Assembly (NCBI GenBank): GCA_036172265.1
Contig: JASFBA010000017.1
Span: 1-64,000 of the forward strand
DNA: 64,000 nucleotides
From: JASFBA01 sp036172265
GTDB lineage: Bacteria > Chloroflexota > Chloroflexia > DTKN01
Direction of reading: 5' to 3'
Shown here: piece after piece, positions 55,511-62,314 of the stretch
How the letters are laid out: each line of letters opens with the position of its first letter
Position numbering within the stretch: the stretch's first letter is position 1
Position numbers and translations under genes: made by a program
The notes under the pieces: model-generated
Told to the model about the DNA's origin: nothing
Database searches by the model: none
The model's input: only the letters and a program-made list of their open reading frames with translations

Positions 55511-55908
55511 GCGTACTGGTGGATACCTCGGCTTTCTACGCTATCCTGGACGCAGACGATCAAAACCACGAGAGGGCCAAAGCCCTCTGGGTAGAACTGG
55601 TTACCCAGCGGGTCCCGTTGCTCTGCAACAACTACATCCTGGTGGAAACTTTCGCCCTGGTCCAACACCGGCTGGGGATCGAGGCCGTTCGCGCCCTGCA
55701 GGAGGACGTCCTGCCTGTCGTCTCCGTCCACTGGGTGGACGAGGGCAGCCATCGGGCGGGAGTGGCCGGCCTACTTACCGCAGCCCGCCGCCAACTCAGC
55801 CTGGTGGACTGTGTCACCTTTGCCATGATGCGGGATTTGGGGATCCAGACCGCCTTCACCTTCGACCCCCGCTTCAGCGCCCAGGGCTTCCGCTGCCTCC
55901 CCTCGTGA
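55507..55908 (+). CDS. PIN-domain ribonuclease toxin (VapC type)
   Basis: 133 residues. PIN-domain acidic residues are in place: VLVDTSAFYAILDADDQNHE (first Asp), NYILVETFALVQ (Glu), and LVDCVTFAMMRDLG with FTFDPRFSAQGF (third and fourth Asp). VapC toxins cleave tRNA or rRNA at specific sites. Coupled to the antitoxin by a four-base overlap. Nothing suggests inactivation, in contrast to the decayed pair at 50.1-50.7 kb. Confidence 0.92.
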   Translation: MSVLVDTSAFYAILDADDQNHERAKALWVELVTQRVPLLCNNYILVETFALVQHRLGIEAVRALQEDVLPVVSVHWVDEGSHRAGVAGLLTAARRQLSLVDCVTFAMMRDLGIQTAFTFDPRFSAQGFRCLPS

Positions 55909-55924
55909 GACCGAACAGGGGCAG

Positions 55925-55953
55925 TTGCCCTTTGCCCTCCCTTCAGGTATAAT
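55925..55953 (+). promoter_or_regulatory. Promoter of the metalloprotease operon
   Basis: TTGCCC (55925-55930), 17-base spacer ending AGG, TATAAT (55948-55953), 33 bases before the TTG start. Confidence 0.75.
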
Positions 55954-55986
55954 GCTCACAGAATACCTAACCGTCGAGGAGAAACT

Positions 55987-58044
55987 TTGCGCAGAAAAGT
56001 ATGGGGACTGTGGCTTGTCTTCGGCCTGGTCTGTCTCCTGGCCTTGGTCGGCCTGGTGGCGCTGCTCTGGCTTCTCCTGGGTCCTTACGGACCGCCGGCC
56101 CCCTGGGAAGAGCGGCCATCGGCCGCCTCCTCTACACCCACCCCAACCCCAAGACCCACTCCCCCGCCTAGCCCCCGGCCTACGCCTTCCCCGACCCCGG
56201 AGATAACCCCCACGCCCCAGGCCCGACGAGGCGAGGAAACCGCCCGCCGCATCGCCGAAACGACCCTCCCGCCCCGCGACTTGGTGGACCTGGCCGGCCG
56301 CCTCCTCTACGGCGGAAAAAACCTCTCCCGCATCGCCGCCCAGACGGCTCCACCCCTCGCTGTCGGCCATAAGGAACGCTTCTGGGTGAGCAACTCGGAA
56401 CAGATACGCCAGATCACCGCCACCCTCCGCCTGGTTACCACCCACCTCTATATGTACGTGGAGGACGGCGTCTCCGTGGACCAGGGAACCCTGGAACGGG
56501 CCGCCCAGACCTTCGAGGACAAGATTTACCCCACCTGCCGGCAGACCTTCGGCCAGGAGTGGAGTCCAGGCGTGGACGGTGACCCCCACCTGATCGTTCT
56601 TCACACTCACCTCACGGAGGCCTCGGGCTACTTCTCCAGCATGAACGAGGTGCCCCAGGAGGTCAATCCCCACAGCAACCAGCACGAGATGTTCTATATG
56701 GACCTGGATTCATTCATCATCGGCAGCCGGCCTTACCTGAGCACTTTGGCCCACGAGTTCCAGCATATGATCCACTGGCATCTGGATCCCCGCAACGACA
56801 CCTGGGTTGACGAAGGGCTTGCCCAAATGGCCGAGGAAGCCTGCGGGTACGATGCCAGCGACCTGGTTTGGTCCTTCCTGGATAACCCCGACCTGCAACT
56901 GACCACCTGGAGCGATGACCCCCTGGCCTCACTGCCTCACTATGCCGCCAGTTACCTCTTCTTCCGCTACTTTGTTCACCGTGCTGGAGGGATGGATGCG
57001 CTGAGCACCCTGCTGGACCCCGAAGCAGATGATTTCACCGCCATCGAACGAGCGCTGGAGAGGGCCGGATACCGACCTATCCTCCCGGCCCCACGTTCCT
57101 TCGATGCCTTTTTTGCCGATTGGTCCCTGGCGAACTACCTGAACGACCCGGCTGTAGGGGACGGCCGCTATGCCTATGATCCGGACCTTGGCCTTATCCC
57201 CCCTTGGCCGGCCGAACGGGCTTACCGCCTGCCCCAAACCATCACGGCCACCGTCTACCCCTACGCCACCGACTACATCGAGGTCGAGGCCCTCCAGTCC
57301 GGCCGGCTGCGCATCGCCTTCGACGGGAGCGAGGCCCTCCCTTTGCTCCCCGTTCCCCCCCACAGCGGCACCCACTTCTGGTGGAGCAACCGGGGCGATC
57401 GGGCCGATAGCACCCTGACCCGGGCTTTGGACCTGCGCGGGACAGAACGGGCTACACTTCGTTTCTGGACGGCCTACGAGATCGAGACCGATTATGATTA
57501 TGTCTATATCGAAGTTTCCATCAACGGTGGACGCTCCTGGCAAATTCTCCCCGGCCGTTACACCACCACGAGCAATCCTCACGGCAATAACTTTGGTCAT
57601 GGCTACACCGGCGTAAGCGGCGGAGGGGGGCGGGCGACATGGATACAGGAGGAGATCGACCTTTCGCCCTTCGCCGGCCAGGCCATCCTTCTGCGCTTTG
57701 AACTGGTCACCGACGACGCCTATAACGCCCCCGGCCTGGCCCTGGACGACCTTGAAATTCCCGAAATCGGCCTCTTCGACGACATGGAAGACCCGACCGG
57801 CTGGGAAACAAACGGCTTCGTCTGGGTGGATAACACGGTTCCCGTCCACTTCCTGGTGCAGGTGGTCGCCGAAAGCGACTCCGAAACGGCCCTCTACTTT
57901 CCCCCCCTGGATGATGAAGAGCGCGGCGAACTCTTCATCCCCGACTACGGCGAGAAGATCCACCGGGTAATGGTGGTGGTCTCGGCCGTCGCTCCGGCCA
58001 CCACGGAACCGGCTGCCTACACCCTGACCCTGAGCCTGGAGTAG
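55987..58044 (+). CDS. Exported zinc metalloprotease (M30/M6-like gluzincin)
   Basis: 685 residues. N-terminal membrane segment at about 8-33, then a Thr/Pro linker, so the rest is outside the cell. The catalytic domain carries H256-E-F-Q-H260 in STLAHEFQHMIHWHLDP and the third zinc ligand Glu276 in DTWVDEGLAQMAEE. This spacing and the H-E-F-Q-H sequence suit M30 (hyicolysin-like) or related immune-inhibitor peptidases. The C-terminal half (about 395-685) has beta-sandwich domains like those of M6 proteases (FWTAYEIETDYDYVYIEVS, DLEIPEIGLFDDME). TTG start with GAGGAGAAACT. First gene of a three-gene operon. Confidence 0.85.
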   Translation: MRRKVWGLWLVFGLVCLLALVGLVALLWLLLGPYGPPAPWEERPSAASSTPTPTPRPTPPPSPRPTPSPTPEITPTPQARRGEETARRIAETTLPPRDLVDLAGRLLYGGKNLSRIAAQTAPPLAVGHKERFWVSNSEQIRQITATLRLVTTHLYMYVEDGVSVDQGTLERAAQTFEDKIYPTCRQTFGQEWSPGVDGDPHLIVLHTHLTEASGYFSSMNEVPQEVNPHSNQHEMFYMDLDSFIIGSRPYLSTLAHEFQHMIHWHLDPRNDTWVDEGLAQMAEEACGYDASDLVWSFLDNPDLQLTTWSDDPLASLPHYAASYLFFRYFVHRAGGMDALSTLLDPEADDFTAIERALERAGYRPILPAPRSFDAFFADWSLANYLNDPAVGDGRYAYDPDLGLIPPWPAERAYRLPQTITATVYPYATDYIEVEALQSGRLRIAFDGSEALPLLPVPPHSGTHFWWSNRGDRADSTLTRALDLRGTERATLRFWTAYEIETDYDYVYIEVSINGGRSWQILPGRYTTTSNPHGNNFGHGYTGVSGGGGRATWIQEEIDLSPFAGQAILLRFELVTDDAYNAPGLALDDLEIPEIGLFDDMEDPTGWETNGFVWVDNTVPVHFLVQVVAESDSETALYFPPLDDEERGELFIPDYGEKIHRVMVVVSAVAPATTEPAAYTLTLSLE

Positions 58045-59040
58045 ATGGTGACCTGGCGAACCTGGATGGTCGTCCTTGTCCTGACCCTGCCCCTTCTGGG
58101 GGCTGCCCTTGCCCTCCTCTGGGAGCGCCTCCGCTTCGCCCGACTGGGCTTCTGGCTGGCAGCGTTCTCCTTCTTCCTGACTGCGGTAGGGTTGCTTGCG
58201 CTGGTGGAATGGCCAGCGACCGAAGGAGAACCGGGGCTTTTCCTGAGGGCTTCCGCTCCCACGCCGGTCGCCTTACAGGTGGCTCCAACCTCTCGATGGG
58301 TACAGCCGCCGCGCACGCTCCGCCTTCCCACGCCAACGCTTCCTTCGCCCACCTCCACACCCGTCTTCACCGCAACCGCCACTCCTACACCCCACCCCCT
58401 TTCCCTGGCCACCATCGTCATCCGCAACGGGACCGGGCAGAGCGGGCTGGCCACCCGCACCTCCGAACGGTTGCGGGCGCAGGGCTTTCGCGTCCTCGCC
58501 CCCGAAGACGACCCCCAGCAGGGCAACCGTCCCTACACCCTCATTTTGGACCGCGGCGACCACGCCCCGGTGCGCCAGGCCCTAGCCGCCTTCCTCCATA
58601 TCCCACCCGAACGCATCACCATCAACGCCGCCGAGGAAGGGGAAGCCGACATCATCCTCATCCTGGGCGACGACTTCGAGGCCCTCTCCAGCGTCACACC
58701 GACGCCCACCCCGGCCTTGGTCGAAGTCCCTACCCCCACCCCGAACCCCTACGCCGGGGTCACGATCGTCATCCGCAACGGGACGGTGGGCCGGACCGGC
58801 CTGGCCACCCGCACGGCCGACCGCCTGCGTGCCCTGGGCTTTGTCATCGTAGGCGTGGAAGACGACGACCGGGCCGGCAGCCGCCCCTACACCCTCATCC
58901 TGGATCGCGGCGACCACACCCGGGTGCGTCAGGCCTTGGCGGAATTCCTAAAAGTAAAAGAGGAGAATATAGAAATCAATTCCAAGGTCCGTTCTACGGC
59001 CGACATCGTGGTAATTTTAGGCGATGACTTCCGAGAATAG
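58045..59040 (+). CDS. Membrane-anchored protein with two tandem LytR_C domains
   Basis: 331 residues. Two N-terminal membrane segments (about 7-28 and 33-54), a Thr/Pro linker, then two copies of the same domain: ATIVIRNGTGQSGLATRTSE...RPYTLILDRGDH...ADIILILGDDFE (about 122-213) and VTIVIRNGTVGRTGLATRTAD...RPYTLILDRGDH...ADIVVILGDDF (about 243-330). These match the LytR C-terminal domain found in cell-wall polymer transferases, here without the catalytic domain. The ATG follows the protease stop with no gap. Role probably extracellular, at the wall. Confidence 0.85.
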   Translation: MVTWRTWMVVLVLTLPLLGAALALLWERLRFARLGFWLAAFSFFLTAVGLLALVEWPATEGEPGLFLRASAPTPVALQVAPTSRWVQPPRTLRLPTPTLPSPTSTPVFTATATPTPHPLSLATIVIRNGTGQSGLATRTSERLRAQGFRVLAPEDDPQQGNRPYTLILDRGDHAPVRQALAAFLHIPPERITINAAEEGEADIILILGDDFEALSSVTPTPTPALVEVPTPTPNPYAGVTIVIRNGTVGRTGLATRTADRLRALGFVIVGVEDDDRAGSRPYTLILDRGDHTRVRQALAEFLKVKEENIEINSKVRSTADIVVILGDDFRE

Positions 59041-60106
59041 CGAAAGCGGTCTGGATACCTCCCTGGGACGCTGGTTACTTATCGGGCTGGTGGTGCTGCT
59101 GGCCGTGGCCCTGTACCTTTTGACCTCCGCCCTTCTCCCCCTCTGGGAAAAGGGAACGACGGCGACCGTGCCCCCGGCCACCTCCTTACCCACCCCAACG
59201 GCGCCCCCTCCCCCTACGTCCACCCCTACTCCATCGCCAACGGCAACGCCCTCCCCAACGCCCATCCCTCCCCCCACACCGCTTCCTGCTCAGGTGGGCT
59301 TTGCCGTACACGTCGTCTCCGCCGGGGAGACGCTGGAAGAGATCGCCCGAGGCTATGGCAGCCTCGCTCCGGCCATCGCCACACTGAACCGCTTTCCCGA
59401 AGATGCCCCCCTGGGGGATGGGCAAGTCCTGGTCATCCCGCTCTTTGCCCTACCCGGCTTCACCCAAACGGTGCAGGTCCGGGGTGTGGAAGTAGACCGG
59501 GGGCTTCCCGGCCGGCGGGTAGCGCTCACCTTCGACGCCGGCGCCGGCGCTGCCCCGGCTCCGCTCATTCTGGATACCCTGAAAGCGTATGGAGTTCGTG
59601 TTACCTTTTTCCTGACCGGGAAATGGGCCGAGGAAAACCCCGACCTGGTCCGCCGTATGGCTGCCGAGGGGCACGAGTTTGGCAACCACACCTATAGCCA
59701 TCCCCATTTGCTTTCCCTGGGTAAGGAGGCAGTCCGGGAGGAGATTCGGAAAACCGAACGCATCGTCCGCGAACTGGCCGGCCAGAGCACTCAGCCCTAC
59801 CTGCGCCCCCCCTACGGCGAACGCAACCAGGCTCTGCTCGACCTACTGGCCGAGGAAGGATATGTAAGCATCTACTGGACGGTGGACAGCCTCGACAGCG
59901 TGGGCGAACCCAAATCGGCCGAATTCCTCCTGAACCGGGTTACTCACCCCACCGACGCCCGAGGCAATCCCATTGACCTGGGCGGGGCCATCATCCTTAT
60001 GCACGTGGGCAATGCGACCACGGCCGAGGCACTGCCGGCCATCTTAGAGTGGTTTCAAAAGGAAGGATACCAGGTGCTCAGGGTCTCGGAGATTCTGCGA
60101 CCCTAA
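59024..60106 (+). CDS. Membrane-anchored LysM and polysaccharide deacetylase protein
   Basis: 360 residues. Membrane segment at about 18-38, Thr/Pro linker to about 88, a LysM domain (HVVSAGETLEEIARGYGSLA...DGQVLVIP) and a NodB deacetylase domain (about 165-360). NodB motifs: ALTFDAGAG (motif 1, second Asp of the usual T-F-D-D replaced by Ala), GHEFGNHTYSHPHLLSL (H-x3-5-H metal ligands), YLRPPYGERN and VDSLDSV. The catalytic base Asp is kept. It would bind and de-N-acetylate peptidoglycan or chitin-like polymers. It overlaps the upstream gene by 17 bases, third gene of the operon. Confidence 0.9.
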   Translation: MTSENSESGLDTSLGRWLLIGLVVLLAVALYLLTSALLPLWEKGTTATVPPATSLPTPTAPPPPTSTPTPSPTATPSPTPIPPPTPLPAQVGFAVHVVSAGETLEEIARGYGSLAPAIATLNRFPEDAPLGDGQVLVIPLFALPGFTQTVQVRGVEVDRGLPGRRVALTFDAGAGAAPAPLILDTLKAYGVRVTFFLTGKWAEENPDLVRRMAAEGHEFGNHTYSHPHLLSLGKEAVREEIRKTERIVRELAGQSTQPYLRPPYGERNQALLDLLAEEGYVSIYWTVDSLDSVGEPKSAEFLLNRVTHPTDARGNPIDLGGAIILMHVGNATTAEALPAILEWFQKEGYQVLRVSEILRP

Positions 60107-60167
60107 TAGCCCGTTGAACGTTGAACGTGAGTGGTTCGGGAATCGTTATCGTTTGTCGATTGCGGCG

Positions 60168-60914
60168 ATGCGGTTGCGGATAGCCCATTTGTATCCTCTG
60201 CAAATGAACATCTACGGCGACCGGGGGAATATCCTCACCCTGGTGCAACGGGTTCGCTGGCGAGGGCTGGAGGTGGAGGTGGAGGGGATGGATGTGGGCC
60301 AGGCCGTGGATCTGCGCTCTTTCGACCTGGTCTTTATGGGCGGCGGCCAGGACTCTAACCAGGCCCTTATCGCCGATGACTTTCTCCATCTCAAGGGTCC
60401 GGCCCTACGAGAAGCAGTCGAGGACGGACTGGTGGTCCTGGCCATCTGCGGGGGCTATCAACTGATGGGCCGTTACTTCCGCACCCACACCGGCGTGGAG
60501 ATGCCCGGCATCGGCCTCTTCGATGCCTGGACTGTGGCCGGAAAGAAGCGCCTGATCGGCAACGTGGTGGTGGAGTGGACGGATGCGCCGCCGGAGGCGC
60601 CGGCCCGTACCCTGGTCGGCTTCGAGAACCACAGCGGCCGCACCTACCTGGGGCCCGGTTGCCGGCCGCTGGGACGGGTACGGGTGGGCCATGGCAACAA
60701 CGGCGAAGATCGAACGGAAGGGGCCGTCTACAAAAATGCCCTGGGGTGTTACCTCCACGGTTCCCTTCTGCCGAAGAACCCCCACCTGGCCGATCATCTC
60801 ATCCGGACGGCCCTGCGTCGCCGTTACGGGCCGGAAGTCGAACTCCCTTCGCTGGACGACCGCCTGGAATGGGCCGCCCACGAGGCGATGGTGTGGCGGC
60901 TGCTGCGGGGGTAG
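60168..60914 (+). CDS. GatD-like class I glutamine amidotransferase (CobB/CobQ type)
   Basis: 248 residues. MRLRIAHLYPLQMNIYGDRGN is the typical N-terminus of the lipid II amidotransferase subunit GatD and its relatives. The nucleophile is Cys94 in VLAICGGYQLMG, and the catalytic His197 is in GCYLHGSLLPKNP. FMGGGQDSNQALI and VGFENHSGRTYLGPG are further family blocks. GatD supplies ammonia to MurT to amidate Glu2 of lipid II. No murT is adjacent here, which is unusual. ATG 60168 lacks a clear ribosome site, so an upstream start is possible. Confidence 0.85.
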   Translation: MRLRIAHLYPLQMNIYGDRGNILTLVQRVRWRGLEVEVEGMDVGQAVDLRSFDLVFMGGGQDSNQALIADDFLHLKGPALREAVEDGLVVLAICGGYQLMGRYFRTHTGVEMPGIGLFDAWTVAGKKRLIGNVVVEWTDAPPEAPARTLVGFENHSGRTYLGPGCRPLGRVRVGHGNNGEDRTEGAVYKNALGCYLHGSLLPKNPHLADHLIRTALRRRYGPEVELPSLDDRLEWAAHEAMVWRLLRG

Positions 60915-61001
60915 GCGCGTTTGGAGTTTGGGCCGACTCGGCCGGAACCTCGCCCCCCGCTTCGATAGGCCCGAATTGATCTCGCCCGGCCGGCAAAACG
61001 G

Positions 61002-62156
61002 CTACAGCGCCTCCTCCAGGATTTCCTCCATCTCCTCCTCGGTCAGGGAAATCGGGTTGCCCCGCATGCTGCTGGCTACGGCCGCCCTCCGGACAAGTTC
61101 GGCCAGGTCGCCGGCCGCGATTCCATAGGCCGAAAGGGGAGGGATGCCCAGTTCCGCCACGACTTCGCGGACCCAGGCGACCCCATCCTCGGCCGAGGCT
61201 TGGGGGTTTCCGGTGAGGAGGACGGCTACCTCTCGGTAGCGGGGGAGAACCGGGCTTTCAGGGGCACGGAGGCGCAAGGCGTGAAAGTTGACCCCCATCA
61301 CCAGGGGCAGCAGCCGGGCGCAGACGGCTCCGTGCGGCGCATTTGCCATCCCGCCGATCGCTGCGGCAAAGCCGTGGACGGCTCCCAGGCCGGCGTTCGC
61401 CAGCGCCATCCCGCTGAGAAGCGCGGCCAGGGACATATCCTCGCGGGCTTGGGCATCTTCCCCGGAGGCCCAGGCCCGGCGAAGCGAACGGCCGGCCCGC
61501 GCAATCCCTTCCCGGCAGAGGGCGTCGGTGAGCGGGTTGGCCCGCAGGGAAACGAACGGCTCGATGAGTTGGGTGAGCGCATCCAGACCGGTGGCAGCGG
61601 TCACGGCCGGCGGCATCGTATAGGTCAACTCTGGATCCACCACAGCCAGGCGGGGCAGGAGAAAGTCGCCGCGGAGGCTGACCTTGACCCTATGCTCCGG
61701 AGAAAGGAGGACGGCGTTGCGGGTGACCTCGCTTCCGGTGCCGGCCGTGGTGGGGATGGCGATGCACGGCACCCCTGGGCGCTCCAGCGCCCGCCCCCGG
61801 CCGATCACCTCCAGGTAGTCCAGAATGTCTCCCTCGTTCGCGAGGAGTACGGCAACAGCCTTGGCCGTATCCAGCGCGCTCCCGCCGCCGAAGCCGATGA
61901 CCAGGTCGCACTCGCCTCCCCGCGTCCAAGCCAATCCCCGGCGGACGGTCTCCAGGGTAGGCTCCCCGACAACGGAGAAAGTGGCCGCCTCGACCCCGTG
62001 TTGGGCCAGCAGGCCGAGCAACGGCGCGGCGCGGGCAGCATTTCGGCCGGTCACCACGAGTGCCCGTCGGCCCATTGTGGATGCAGCCGGCCCAACTTCC
62101 GCAAGCGCCCCCGCCCCAAAGACGATACGCGTAGCCGTGGCAAATTCAAAGCGCAT
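61002..62156 (-). CDS. Iron-containing (group III) alcohol dehydrogenase
   Basis: 384 residues. MRFEFATATRIVFGAGALAE is the usual N-terminus. LVIGFGGGSALDTAKAVAVL binds the dinucleotide diphosphate, IPTTAGTGSEVTRNAVL follows, and metal ligands are in TGLDALTQLIEPF (Asp/His position, here D-A-L-T-Q), AVHGFAAAIGG and NAPHGAVCARLLP. The first ligand helix has Q where H is common. Substrate unknown; a maleylacetate-reductase-like or butanol-type dehydrogenase is possible. Start ATG 62156 with AGGAGGATCAGGGCT; the frame runs on upstream into a simple-sequence spacer. Confidence 0.88.
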   Translation of the reverse strand: MRFEFATATRIVFGAGALAEVGPAASTMGRRALVVTGRNAARAAPLLGLLAQHGVEAATFSVVGEPTLETVRRGLAWTRGGECDLVIGFGGGSALDTAKAVAVLLANEGDILDYLEVIGRGRALERPGVPCIAIPTTAGTGSEVTRNAVLLSPEHRVKVSLRGDFLLPRLAVVDPELTYTMPPAVTAATGLDALTQLIEPFVSLRANPLTDALCREGIARAGRSLRRAWASGEDAQAREDMSLAALLSGMALANAGLGAVHGFAAAIGGMANAPHGAVCARLLPLVMGVNFHALRLRAPESPVLPRYREVAVLLTGNPQASAEDGVAWVREVVAELGIPPLSAYGIAAGDLAELVRRAAVASSMRGNPISLTEEEMEEILEEAL

Positions 62157-62169
62157 AGCCCTGATCCTC

Positions 62170-62314
62170 CTATTACGCTGACATCTCCACGATGGACCTC
62201 TTCCCGTCCCTTTGCCTCCCCGTCTCTCTGTCCCCTTGTCTCCTACCGGCTCGGCCGGAGACTCGCCCTCCCGTCCCCTCGTCTCCCTGTCCCCCGAACC
62301 CCGAGTCCCGGGCC
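62170..62314. repeat. Low-complexity CTCCC/GTCCC-rich spacer
   Basis: Repeated CCCGTCCC, CTCCCCGTCTCTCTGTCC, CCCTCGTCTCCCTGTCC blocks of period about 8-9 fill the gap between dxs and the alcohol dehydrogenase. One CCGGCTCGGCCGG palindrome is embedded. No gene or promoter seen. Confidence 0.5.

Noticed and set aside
55771..57963. Long minus-strand frames opposite the metalloprotease.
   Set aside because: Shadows of a gene with a clear H-E-F-Q-H site and consensus promoter.
58259..58790. Repetitive Thr/Pro codons as a CRISPR or DNA tandem repeat.
   Set aside because: These are low-complexity protein linkers inside coding frames; no regular repeat-spacer pattern exists anywhere in the window.
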